Shown: piece by piece, positions 15,969 to 24,795 of the stretch
How the letters are laid out: every line of letters begins with the position of its first letter
Numbering within the stretch: position 1 is the stretch's first letter
Source of the DNA: Phyllobacteriaceae bacterium UBA1940
GTDB taxonomy: Bacteria; Pseudomonadota; Alphaproteobacteria; Rhizobiales; Rhizobiaceae
Assembly (NCBI GenBank): GCA_002336975.1
Contig: DDFA01000109.1
Coordinates: 24,325 to 51,793 of the forward strand
Length of the DNA stretch: 27,469 nt
Direction of reading: 5' to 3'
Position numbers and translations under genes: made by a program
The notes under the pieces: model-generated
What the model saw: only the letters and a program-made list of their open reading frames with translations
The model's database searches: none
What the model was told of the DNA's origin: nothing

Positions 15969-16819
15969 TGCGCGGCCTCCCGGCGGCCGATCAGCAAGGT
16001 GAGGCCGACCAGCGACAGCGAGATCAGCACCAGGAACACCGCCATCGCCGCGGCGAACGGCATGTTCGACTGGTAGATCGCCTGGTCGGTGATCAGCACC
16101 GACAGCGTCCAGTGCTGCGGACGGCCAAGAATCTGCGGCAGCAGATAGGAGCCGAGCGCGAAGACGAAGACCATGATCAGCGTCGCGACGATTGTGTTTC
16201 TGAGCGCCGGCACGACGACGTTGACGAAGGCGCGCGCCGGCGACGCGCCCAGCGTCCGCGCTGCTTCCAGCAAGGTCGGGTCGAGCCGCACCAGCGCCGG
16301 GTAGAGAACTAGGATGGTGTAGGGCAGGGCCTGGTAGACCATGCCGGTCAGCACCGCCCAGAAACTGGGGATCAGCGCGACGGGCTCCGCCATCAGGCCA
16401 AGCCAGACGAACAGGTTGGTGAGGCCGGCGGTGCGCGACAGCAGCGTCGACCAGGCAAAGCCGATGATGACTTCCGACATCGACAGCACCGACAGCAGCG
16501 CCACCAGCCACAGCGTCTGGGCGCGGCGCGACAGTCTTGTCAGCAGGTAGGTGAAGGGAAAGGCGACCAGCACGCACATCAGCGCCACGCCCACCGACAG
16601 CATCAGCGAAAAGCCCAGCACCTTGCCGAAGAACAGGCTGAGGAAGCGGGCATAGTTGTCGAGGACGAAATCGGGCGTGTAGAACCCCGCCGGATTGCGC
16701 TTGAAGAACGACACCGCCAGCATGATCGAAAACGGGACGACAAAGAACACCGACAGCATGACGCCGGGAAAGACCAGCGGCGCGTAGTCGGCGAGGCTGC
16801 GGGGCGGCTCGCGCTTCAT
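15965..16819 (-). CDS. ABC transporter permease, first subunit (PotB-like)
   Basis: This 284-residue inner-membrane protein has about six membrane segments and an EAA loop reading LLEAARTLGASPARAFVN. The GSYLLPQILG stretch is common in PotB/PotH-type subunits. It lies 160 bases downstream of the ATPase gene, and the gap is filled by a palindromic element. It is coupled to the next permease by a four-base overlap. Polyamine-type transport is likely from family resemblance; the exact ligand is open. Confidence 0.92.
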   Translation of the reverse strand: MKREPPRSLADYAPLVFPGVMLSVFFVVPFSIMLAVSFFKRNPAGFYTPDFVLDNYARFLSLFFGKVLGFSLMLSVGVALMCVLVAFPFTYLLTRLSRRAQTLWLVALLSVLSMSEVIIGFAWSTLLSRTAGLTNLFVWLGLMAEPVALIPSFWAVLTGMVYQALPYTILVLYPALVRLDPTLLEAARTLGASPARAFVNVVVPALRNTIVATLIMVFVFALGSYLLPQILGRPQHWTLSVLITDQAIYQSNMPFAAAMAVFLVLISLSLVGLTLLIGRREAAQ

Positions 16820-16860
16820 GGCGCAATCGTCCGGTGTTCTGGACCCGGCGCGCGACGAAC

Positions 16861-16954
16861 ACCCCCACTCGTTACCCGTCCCCGCAAGGGGGAGGGGGGC
16901 GTCAACATCTCAGAGTCCCCCTCCCCCTTGAGGGGAGGGGTACGGGGTGGGGGT
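16861..16954. repeat. Long C/G-rich palindromic intergenic element
   Basis: The left arm (16861-16898) and the reverse complement of the right arm (16917-16954) agree at 33 of 38 positions, around an 18-base centre. The arms are made of ACCCCCAC and GGGGGAGGGGG-type runs. Elements like this are dispersed in Mesorhizobium-type genomes between genes. It interrupts an otherwise tightly packed operon between the ATPase and the permease genes. Confidence 0.65.
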
Positions 16955-16979
16955 ATGTGTCCAAGCGACACTCTGTCCA

Positions 16980-17993
16980 TCACGACACCACGACGCTGGC
17001 GTCGGCGGGGAATGCGAGGCCGACAGTCTGGCCCGGCGTCACATGCGGGCGGTCGCGCGGGGTGGAGACCGCCGTGACGGTCTCGCCGCCGACATCGACA
17101 AAGGTCTCGATCGCGCCGCCCAGGTCGCGCACGAAGGTGACGGTTCCGTCGAATACGCCGTTGCCGGGCGCAGTGACCGATATGTCCTCAGGGCGAACCG
17201 AAAGCTTCTGCCCTTTCGCGCCGCTGACGCCGGCGAGCCTTGCGCCGAAGATCGTGCCGTCGTCGCCGAACGGCAGCAGGTTGGTCGAGCCGATGAAGTC
17301 GGCGACAAAGGCGTCGGCGGGCTTTCGATAGATTTCGGTCGGCGTCGCCGCCTGCCTGATCCTGCCCTGGCCCATGACGACGACCAGATCGGCCATGGTC
17401 ATCGCCTCGCGCTGGTCATGGGTGACGACGATGGTGGTGACGCCGAGCGACAGCTGGAGTTGCCGCAGTTCGACCTGCATCGCCTCGCGCAGCTTGGCGT
17501 CGAGCGCCGACAGCGGTTCGTCGAGCAGGAACAGTTTTGGCGAAATCGCCAGCGCCCGGGCAATCGCCACGCGCTGGCGCTGGCCGCCGGACAGTTTCGT
17601 CACCGGGCGGTCGGCAAAACCTTTCAGATGGATCATCGCCAGCAGTTCGTCGACGCGCCTGGCCTGGTCGGCCTTCGTCGCGCCGCGGATGCGCAGCGCA
17701 TAGGCGATGTTCTCGCCAACCGTCAGGTGCGGGAACAGGGCGAGCGACTGGAACACCATGCCGAGTTCGCGCTTGTGGGTTGGAACCGTCGTCAGTTCCT
17801 GGCCGTCGAGCCGGATCGAGCCGCTGGTCGGGTCCTCGAGCCCGGCGATCATGCGCAGCAGCGTGGTCTTGCCGCAGCCCGACGGCCCGAGCAGACAGAC
17901 GAACTTGCCGTTGGGCATGTCAAGGCTGACATCGTCGACAGCCTTGAAGTCGCCGAAAACCTTGGTGACGTTCTTGATCGACAGACCGGACAT
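16980..17993 (-). CDS. ABC transporter ATP-binding protein (PotA-like)
   Basis: This 337-residue ATPase has intact motifs: Walker A GPSGCGKTT (residues 36-44), Q-loop VFQSLALFPH, signature LSGGQRQRVAIARAL, Walker B LFLLDEPLSALD and switch His in VTHDQREAM. A TOBE-type C-terminal domain follows from about residue 230. I chose ATG 17993 (MSGLSIKNVTKVFG), which matches the usual family N-terminus. An ATG 14 codons upstream is possible but extends into hairpin DNA. The gene is second in the ABC part of the operon, the PotFGHI-like order of receptor, ATPase, permease, permease. Confidence 0.92.
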   Translation of the reverse strand: MSGLSIKNVTKVFGDFKAVDDVSLDMPNGKFVCLLGPSGCGKTTLLRMIAGLEDPTSGSIRLDGQELTTVPTHKRELGMVFQSLALFPHLTVGENIAYALRIRGATKADQARRVDELLAMIHLKGFADRPVTKLSGGQRQRVAIARALAISPKLFLLDEPLSALDAKLREAMQVELRQLQLSLGVTTIVVTHDQREAMTMADLVVVMGQGRIRQAATPTEIYRKPADAFVADFIGSTNLLPFGDDGTIFGARLAGVSGAKGQKLSVRPEDISVTAPGNGVFDGTVTFVRDLGGAIETFVDVGGETVTAVSTPRDRPHVTPGQTVGLAFPADASVVVS

Positions 17994-18039
17994 GGGGCAG
18001 CTTTCAGATGGCGCGCCGGCGGCGCGCCCGGTCACGGGA

Positions 18040-18099
18040 CGACCCCTCGATCGACAGGAGGGGTCGCGATCGATCGCCCGCCTCGCGGGGCGGCGGGCG
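18040..18099 (-). other. Two hairpins after the second ABC binding-protein gene
   Basis: Arms 18075-18082 and 18092-18099 form a perfect 8-base-pair G+C stem starting five bases after the binding-protein stop. Arms 18040-18048 and 18058-18066 form a perfect 9-base-pair stem just beyond it. Neither is followed by a T tract. They lie between the receptor gene and the ATPase gene of the same operon, matching the hairpins after the other two receptor genes in the window. Confidence 0.55.
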
Positions 18100-18104
18100 C
18101 GGCG

Positions 18105-19193
18105 TCAGCCGACGATCAGTTCCGTCCATTTCTGATTGAGCCAGTCGGCCTTTGACGTGTAGAGGTCGTAGCGCGGAATGATCGGCTCGATGTCCGACGA
18201 CACCGCGGCGAATTCCTCCGGCGTCAGATCGAGCTTGTCGCGCTTCAATGTCGGCGAGGTGCCGACCTTGCGCGACATCAGACCCTGGATCGGCGGCTGG
18301 CTCATATAGTCGATGAAAGCGTGCGCCTCGTCGACCTTGGTGGAGGCGCGCGACAGGACCCAGTTTCCCGAATCCTGGATGCCGCCTTCCTTGGGGAAGG
18401 TGGAGCGGACCGGGTGGCCGTCGGCGGCGGCAAGGCCGGTGACGTCGTGATAATACTGGCCCATCGGGATTTCGCCCGACTTCAGCGCCTGTTCGAACTG
18501 GGCCTCGTCGCGGTACCAGAGCCGGACATTGGGCTTGACCTCCGCGAGCTTTTCGAACGCCTTGAGCTGGCCTTCCTCGGTGTCGAGCGCGTTGACGCCG
18601 CCCATGAAGGTCTTGGCGGTGACTTCCAGCAGGAAGGAGTTGGAGACCAGCGCCAGCAGGCCGAGCTTGTCCTTGTTCGCGGGGTCCCAAAGCGCCGCCC
18701 AGCTGTCGGGCGCGGTCGGATAGGCGTCAGTGTTGGTGACCAGCGTGATGAACCAGGAGACGGCGCCGACGCCGGCGATGCGGCCGTCGGGATATTTGTT
18801 GATGAACTGCGGCAGAAGATCGTTGAAGGACGCGATCTTGGAGGAATCGATCGGCGTCCACAGTTCGGTCGACTGGCCCTTGAGCGTCGAAGTCTGCGAC
18901 ATCATCGACACGTCGGCGGGCGCCTGGTTGGCCTTGGCCGCCTGTTCGAGCTGCACCAGCCAGGCCTCGCCGGTCGGTTCCGCCACCGATTCGACCGCGA
19001 TGCCCGTCGCCTTGGTGAATTCGGGGAAAATGTGCTTGTCGAACGAATCCTTGAAGTAGCCGCCATAGACGCCGATCTTGATCGACCTGTCCTGCGCCCG
19101 CACGATCGCCGGCATCGCCAGTACGCTGGCGGCGGCCGCGCCGGTCGCCAGCACCTGGCGCCGGGACGTCCGGCCTGTGAGAAGTCTGTTCAT
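18105..19193 (-). CDS. ABC transporter solute-binding protein (PotD/PotF-like), Tat-exported
   Basis: This is a 362-residue periplasmic receptor. The N-terminus has a textbook Tat signal: SRRQVLA (residues 10-16), hydrophobic stretch, cleavage after VRA at residue 33. The mature part has the spermidine/putrescine receptor pattern, for example IKIGVYGGYFKDSF, DVSMMSQTST, TAPDSWAALWDPANKDKL and EAHAFIDYMSQPP. AAGGAGG lies seven to eight bases before the ATG. It starts 47 bases downstream of the ureohydrolase gene and heads the transport part of that operon. A guanidino or polyamine ligand is likely by context. Confidence 0.9.
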   Translation of the reverse strand: MNRLLTGRTSRRQVLATGAAAASVLAMPAIVRAQDRSIKIGVYGGYFKDSFDKHIFPEFTKATGIAVESVAEPTGEAWLVQLEQAAKANQAPADVSMMSQTSTLKGQSTELWTPIDSSKIASFNDLLPQFINKYPDGRIAGVGAVSWFITLVTNTDAYPTAPDSWAALWDPANKDKLGLLALVSNSFLLEVTAKTFMGGVNALDTEEGQLKAFEKLAEVKPNVRLWYRDEAQFEQALKSGEIPMGQYYHDVTGLAAADGHPVRSTFPKEGGIQDSGNWVLSRASTKVDEAHAFIDYMSQPPIQGLMSRKVGTSPTLKRDKLDLTPEEFAAVSSDIEPIIPRYDLYTSKADWLNQKWTELIVG

Positions 19194-19240
19194 GTCATCC
19201 TCCTTGTGCCGCTTTTGCGGCTGTTCCCATGCCTGTACTT

Positions 19241-20302
19241 CTAAACCTTGCGCCCGCCGATCGACGGGCTGAACACCATCAGGCTCAGGATTTCGAACAA
19301 TATCTGAGCGCCTGCCTGGGCGGTATTGGTCGTCGAGTCATATTGTGGCGCAACCTCGACGACGTCGCCGCCGACGAGGTTGACGCCCTTGAGCCCGCGC
19401 AGCAGTTCCAGCGCCTCGCGGGTGGTCAGGCCGCCGATCTCCGGCGTGCCGGTGCCGGGCGCGAAGGCGGGATCGAGGCTGTCGATGTCGAACGACAGGT
19501 AGGTCGGGCCGTCGCCGACGATCTCGCGCGCCCTGCCGATGATGGCGGGCAGGCCGAGCCTGGAAATTTCCTCGGCATGGATCACCGTCATGCCGGACTC
19601 GTAGGAGAACTCCCACAGATATTCGGCCGGGCCGCGAACGCCGATCTGGATGGTGCGGGTGGGGTCGAGGACGCCGTCGAGCACCGCGTTGCGGAACGGC
19701 CCGCCATGGTGGAACTTGGTGCCGTCGAAGGCGCCGCCGGTGTCGCAATGGGCGTCGATGTGGATCATGCCGACGGGCCTGTCGGCGCCCACCGACTTGA
19801 GGATGGGGTGACTGATCGAATGATCGCCGCCGACCGACAGCGGCGCGACGCCGGAGGCGACGATCCTGTCGACATGGGCTTCGATGTCCTCGTGGCTCTG
19901 CTCGAGGCGATAGCGGCTGCGGAACGGCACGTCGCCGATGTCGGCGACGCGCAGTTCGTGGGTGGGGGCGCATTCGAGCACATGGTTGTAGGGGCCGATC
20001 CGCTCGATGGTGCGGAGCGCACGCGGGCCGAAGCGGGAGCCGTTGCGGTTGGTGACGCCAAGGTCCATCGGCACGCCGAGGAGCGCGACCTGGAGGTCGC
20101 CGAAATCGGGATTGGCCGGGTCGACGGCGTGCAGCGGCGCGGCCAGGAAGGTGGGCACGCCGGCATAGGGCGCCATGCGGGTGCCGGCCTTGTCGAAGAT
20201 GCGGTCGGCCACCTGACGGAAGCGCGGATCGAAAATGTCGCCGCCACCGCTGTCGGCGTATTTGTCGCGCAGCGATTGCAGGGCCTTCTTGTCAAACGCC
20301 AT
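19241..20302 (-). CDS. Agmatinase-family ureohydrolase (SpeB-like)
   Basis: This 353-residue manganese enzyme releases urea from a guanidino compound. All six metal ligands of the arginase/agmatinase family are present: His161 (GGDHSISHP), Asp183, His185 and Asp187 (HIDAHCDTGG), Asp272 and Asp274 (SFDIDSLDPAFAPGTG). I chose ATG 20302 (MAFDKKALQSLRDKY), because the longer frame to 20359 adds 19 residues of unlikely sequence. It is the first gene of the operon with the polyamine-type importer and the amidase. Agmatinase, guanidinobutyrase and guanidinopropionase share these motifs, and the specificity loop cannot be judged by eye, so the substrate is unresolved. Confidence 0.9.
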   Translation of the reverse strand: MAFDKKALQSLRDKYADSGGGDIFDPRFRQVADRIFDKAGTRMAPYAGVPTFLAAPLHAVDPANPDFGDLQVALLGVPMDLGVTNRNGSRFGPRALRTIERIGPYNHVLECAPTHELRVADIGDVPFRSRYRLEQSHEDIEAHVDRIVASGVAPLSVGGDHSISHPILKSVGADRPVGMIHIDAHCDTGGAFDGTKFHHGGPFRNAVLDGVLDPTRTIQIGVRGPAEYLWEFSYESGMTVIHAEEISRLGLPAIIGRAREIVGDGPTYLSFDIDSLDPAFAPGTGTPEIGGLTTREALELLRGLKGVNLVGGDVVEVAPQYDSTTNTAQAGAQILFEILSLMVFSPSIGGRKV

Positions 20303-20447
20303 AAATGGCTGCTCCACGGCACAAGTTCGCGCCGCAACAAGCTGCGCCGCGGCGGGCACGTTAACCGCAGGGCGATGCGAATGGCAATTGACATTGGCCG
20401 GGCCCGGCGGCTGAAACTGGCCGGCGACGACAACAGCGAGACCTGAC
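20303..20447. promoter_or_regulatory. Divergent promoter region between ureohydrolase and aminotransferase
   Basis: These 145 bases must hold promoters for both directions. On plus a perfect TTGACA lies at 20388-20393, but the sequence 17-18 bases on is G+C-rich and lacks a good -10. No clear operator palindrome was found. The shared region suggests coordinated control of the ureohydrolase operon and the aminotransferase. Confidence 0.3.
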
Positions 20448-21623
20448 TTGAGCGCACATAAACCTGCTGCGAACGCACTGGTGTCGGAACAGTCGATGCC
20501 GCCGATCCCGGAAGTGCAGGGCTGGGGCCGATCCTACAAGGGGGAGCTTGGCCGATTGATCGACCTGTCGCAGGCCGTGCCCGGCTACCCGCCGCCACCG
20601 GAGCTGCTGGCGCGGCTGGCCGACGCGGCGGCAAATCCGGCGCTGGCCGGATACGGACCGATCGAGGGCGAGGACGTGCTGCGCCAGGCGCTGGCGACCG
20701 AGATGCGCCGGCTCTATGGCGGACCGGTCGAGGCCGCGAACATCCATGTCACGGCCGGCTGCAATCAGGCGTTCTTCGCCACGGCGATCGCGACCGCCGG
20801 GCATGGCGACCGCATCGCGATGACCAATCCGTGCTATTTCAACCACGAGACGACGCTCGCCGTGCTGGGGATCGGCGTCGACTATGTCGACCTCGATCCC
20901 GCCGGCGGTTTCCTGCCCGACCCGGCCGCCGTCGACAGGGTTCTGGCCGGCGGCGCGAAAGCATTCGCCGCGGTGTCGCCGAACAACCCCACCGGCGCGG
21001 TCTATCCGGCCGGCCTGCTGGCGGACCTGCTGGCGGTGTGCCGGCGGCGCGGCGCCTGGCTGATCCTCGACGAGACCTATCGCGACTTCCTGCCGACGGG
21101 CATGGAGACGCCGCATCGGCTGTTTGACCAGCCTGACTGGGGCGACAATCTGGTCCAGCTCTATTCGTTCTCGAAATCGTTCTGCATTCCCGGCCACCGT
21201 CTCGGCGCCATTGCGGCGTCGCCGCCACTGGTCGGGCAGGTCGCCAAAGTCATGGACAATATGCAGATCTGCGCGCCGCGCCCGCCGCAGATCGCGGTGG
21301 CGTCGGCGCTGACGGCGCTGGACGGCTGGCGCGAGGCAAATCGTCGCGAGATCATGGCGCGAACGGTTGCGCTGAAGGACGCCATGGCGCGGCTGCCGGG
21401 CTGGAAACTGCAATCGGTCGGAGCCTATTTCGCCTTCGTGCGGCATCCGTTCGGCGACCGGGCGTCGCACGAGGTGGCGGAACGTATGGCGCGGGAGGCA
21501 GGCGTTCTGGTGCTGCCTGGCGGCTATTTCGGGCACGGGCAGGAGGCAAATCTCAGATTTGCCTTCGCCAATGCGGATGCGACGACCATCGCGCTGCTGC
21601 CGGACAGGTTGTCACGACTTTAG
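20448..21623 (+). CDS. Aminotransferase class I/II (PLP fold type I)
   Basis: This 391-residue PLP enzyme transfers an amino group to a keto acid. Visible motifs are the GYGPIEGEDVLRQAL substrate region, the cofactor-binding SPNNPTGAVYP, DETYRDF, and the Schiff-base Lys243 in YSFSKSFCIPGHRLG. The final FAFVRHPF and LRFAFAN stretches fit the small domain. The start is uncertain: TTG 20448 gives 391 residues, ATG 20496 gives 375, and neither has a strong ribosome site. It is divergent from the ureohydrolase operon, so it may deaminate the amino product left after urea removal. Aromatic or aspartate-type substrates remain possible. Confidence 0.9.
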   Translation: MSAHKPAANALVSEQSMPPIPEVQGWGRSYKGELGRLIDLSQAVPGYPPPPELLARLADAAANPALAGYGPIEGEDVLRQALATEMRRLYGGPVEAANIHVTAGCNQAFFATAIATAGHGDRIAMTNPCYFNHETTLAVLGIGVDYVDLDPAGGFLPDPAAVDRVLAGGAKAFAAVSPNNPTGAVYPAGLLADLLAVCRRRGAWLILDETYRDFLPTGMETPHRLFDQPDWGDNLVQLYSFSKSFCIPGHRLGAIAASPPLVGQVAKVMDNMQICAPRPPQIAVASALTALDGWREANRREIMARTVALKDAMARLPGWKLQSVGAYFAFVRHPFGDRASHEVAERMAREAGVLVLPGGYFGHGQEANLRFAFANADATTIALLPDRLSRL

Positions 21624-21639
21624 CCAGCGGACATCCGCG

Positions 21640-21661
21640 GGTGTCAGGCCGCCTGTACACC
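21640..21661. terminator. Hairpin at the convergent end of the aminotransferase and ndvA genes
   Basis: GGTGT plus CAGG (21640-21648) pair with CCTG and ACACC (21652-21661), with one bulged T and a three-base loop. It lies just past the aminotransferase stop and overlaps the last codons of ndvA. The two genes end only 20 bases apart, so a shared stop signal is expected here, but there is no T tract. Confidence 0.25.
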
Positions 21662-23521
21662 AAAAGGCACGACGACGGCTGACTGCTTGCGGTCGCCGAT
21701 CAGGCCGCCGGCGCGCAGCAGCGCCGCAAAACGGCCGTTGCGGCCCGCCAGTTCCTCGAAGGAACCCTGTTCGACGATGCGGCCCTGATCCATGAACAGC
21801 ACCAGGTCGGCGTCGCGCACGGTCGACAGGCGATGCGCGATGATGAAGGTGGTGCGTCCCTCGCGCAGATCGTCGACCGCGTTCTTGACGCGTTCTTCGG
21901 TCTCGACGTCAAGCGCGCTCGTCGCCTCGTCCAGCACCAGGATCGGCGAATCCTTCAAGATGGCGCGGGCGATGGCGATGCGCTGACGCTCGCCGCCCGA
22001 CAATTGGCCGCCGCGCTCGCCAACATGGGTGTCGTAGCCGTCGCTCTTGCCGAGAATGAAGTCGTGCGCCGCGGCGGCGTTCGCCGCGGCATGCACGTCC
22101 TCGTTCGACGCGTCGTTGCGACCGATGCGGATGTTATCCTCAATCGAGCGGTTGAGCATGCCCGAATCCTGGAACACGGTGGCGATCGAGTTGCGCAGCG
22201 ACGCGCGCGACACGGCGCGGGTGTCGACGCCGTCGATGTGGATTTCGCCCTGGGCGGGATCGTAGACCCGCTGCAACAGGTTGATCAGCGTCGTCTTGCC
22301 GGCGCCGGTCGGGCCGACAATGGCGACGGTCTTGCCGGGCTCGACGGCGAAGGAAACATTGTCGACGCCCTGTTGCGAATTGGGGAAGCGAAAGCTGACA
22401 TTGTCGAAACGGACATGGCCGACGACCTTGCCCAGCGTTTCGGCGCTGTCGGGTTCGGCGCGCAACTGCGTGGCGCCTTCGAGCTCATAGAAGTCCTCGA
22501 GACGGGCGCGGCCGTCGAAAATCTGGTTGACGAAGGCTGACACCTGGTCGAGGCGGCTGATCAGCAGCGAGGCGAAACCGGTGAAGGCGACGATCTCGCC
22601 GACCTTCAGTTCGCCGCGCGACACCAGCAGCGCGCCGATCACCAGCACCACCATCATCGACAGGGTCGAGGCGACGCGGTGCATGCCGCTGGCCAGCGCC
22701 CACCAGTCGAGCACCGGATACTGGGCGTTGAGCAGACGCTCGACATGCGCGCGCAAGGCCTGCGTCTCCTGCTGGACGCGATTGTAGCTCTGCAGCAGGG
22801 CGACGTTCGACACGGAATCGCTGACATGGGCAAACACGCGGTGGTGATGCTGCTCGACGGTCTTCTGGTTCTGCTCGGTGCGGCGCATGACGAAGCGGCC
22901 GATCAAGATGTAGGCGGCGCCGAGCGCGAACAACACGACCGACAGACGCCAGTCGAGCGCGATTGCAGTCGGCACCAGCAGGATCAGCGACACCGCGGTG
23001 ACCAGATGGGTGCGCATGAATTCGAGCCACAGGCTGAACAGCGTATCGACCGCGCGCAGCAGCGTGTGCAACACGCTGGAGGTGCCGCGCTGGTAGTGCC
23101 ACGACAGCGGCATGGTCATGACATTGCCGAAGGAGCGAGTCAGCACGTCGACGCGCATCCTGTGGGCGAGACGGTCTGCCTGGCGCGCGACGGCGACGAC
23201 GGCGACAATGTTGAACAGGCCGAAGCCGGCCCAAAGGGCAAGCGTCGGAACGACATCGCGCTTTTCGGAGATCGCGTCGATGATGCGGCCAAACAGGATC
23301 GGCTCGGCGATGACGACCATCGCCAGAACGATGTTGGCGATGCAGATCAGGGCAACCTGCCGCTTGGCCGGCGACAGATAGGTCAAGGCGCGCCAGTAGA
23401 TCGCGGTAAGGCTGGCCCGGTCGCTGGCCGCATTGGCGCCTGCCGCCTGTGCGGCGGAGGCTTGGCTCCGGTGTCGCCTGGAGCGAACCAACGGAATGCC
23501 GGATGTCAGCGTCCTGATCAA
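21644..23521 (-). CDS. ndvA: Cyclic beta-1,2-glucan ABC exporter NdvA (ChvA)
   Basis: This is a 625-residue half-type ABC exporter with a membrane domain (about residues 55-320) and a C-terminal ATPase. Motifs are intact: Walker A GPTGAGKTT (403-411), signature LSGGERQRIAIARAI and Walker B ILVLDEATSALD. The stretch IYWRALTYLSPAKRQVALI and the following IAEPILFGRIIDAIS match NdvA/ChvA as I know it. NdvA exports cyclic beta-1,2-glucan to the periplasm, needed for osmoadaptation and symbiosis or virulence. The TTG start at 23521 gives about 35 residues more than the usual N-terminus; another TTG at 23491 is possible, and no ATG is available near IYWRAL. It lies downstream of galU, on the same strand. 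Confidence 0.92.
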   Translation of the reverse strand: MIRTLTSGIPLVRSRRHRSQASAAQAAGANAASDRASLTAIYWRALTYLSPAKRQVALICIANIVLAMVVIAEPILFGRIIDAISEKRDVVPTLALWAGFGLFNIVAVVAVARQADRLAHRMRVDVLTRSFGNVMTMPLSWHYQRGTSSVLHTLLRAVDTLFSLWLEFMRTHLVTAVSLILLVPTAIALDWRLSVVLFALGAAYILIGRFVMRRTEQNQKTVEQHHHRVFAHVSDSVSNVALLQSYNRVQQETQALRAHVERLLNAQYPVLDWWALASGMHRVASTLSMMVVLVIGALLVSRGELKVGEIVAFTGFASLLISRLDQVSAFVNQIFDGRARLEDFYELEGATQLRAEPDSAETLGKVVGHVRFDNVSFRFPNSQQGVDNVSFAVEPGKTVAIVGPTGAGKTTLINLLQRVYDPAQGEIHIDGVDTRAVSRASLRNSIATVFQDSGMLNRSIEDNIRIGRNDASNEDVHAAANAAAAHDFILGKSDGYDTHVGERGGQLSGGERQRIAIARAILKDSPILVLDEATSALDVETEERVKNAVDDLREGRTTFIIAHRLSTVRDADLVLFMDQGRIVEQGSFEELAGRNGRFAALLRAGGLIGDRKQSAVVVPFGVQAA

Positions 23522-23677
23522 GGTGGGCCCCCTGTCCTCACTTCATTTCATTCTTGACCGCCGACCTGCTCGTATCCTTTACGGTCAGGCTGTCGGCGAG
23601 GCGTCACTTGGTATTGAATGACGCTTGATTTGTGGCGGGCCGGCTTGTCCACCAGCGCATTTTGTCGCGGTTGCGGA
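23522..23677. other. Intergenic region between galU and ndvA
   Basis: This 156-base gap is unusually long for two genes on the same strand and leaves room for an ndvA promoter or leader. A G+C block (GGGGGCC, 23527-23533 region) lies about ten bases upstream of the presumed ndvA start on the minus strand. No clear promoter or terminator was recognised. Confidence 0.3.
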
Positions 23678-24577
<900 letters not shown>

Positions 24578-24795
24578 TTTGTCCTGCCCAACGATCTGGT
24601 TTCAATCTGCAGGCAGTTTTGCCGGCAACTAGATCGCTACAACGCGAGCAGATAGATTGGGTTCCATTGCGCCGCAACAATTCGATCGGTAAATTTGCGT
24701 TACTGGCTGTTGCAGTGCAACGAAATCGGCTCGGGGCAATTTACGCCGACCGGACCGTGCCCTAGATAGCAGCTCAATTGTGCTAGAAACCCGAC
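24578..24795. promoter_or_regulatory. Divergent control region between galU and ndvB
   Basis: This 218-base region separates the divergent galU and ndvB genes and is A+T-richer than its surroundings. It contains a perfect palindrome GTTGCA-G-TGCAAC at 24709-24721, roughly midway, a candidate operator for shared control. The ndvB ribosome site is weak. No convincing pair of promoter hexamers was identified on either strand. Confidence 0.4.

Noticed and set aside
16860..16960. CRISPR-like or tandem repeat array
   Set aside because: The repeats are inverted, not direct and regularly spaced. It is a single palindromic element.
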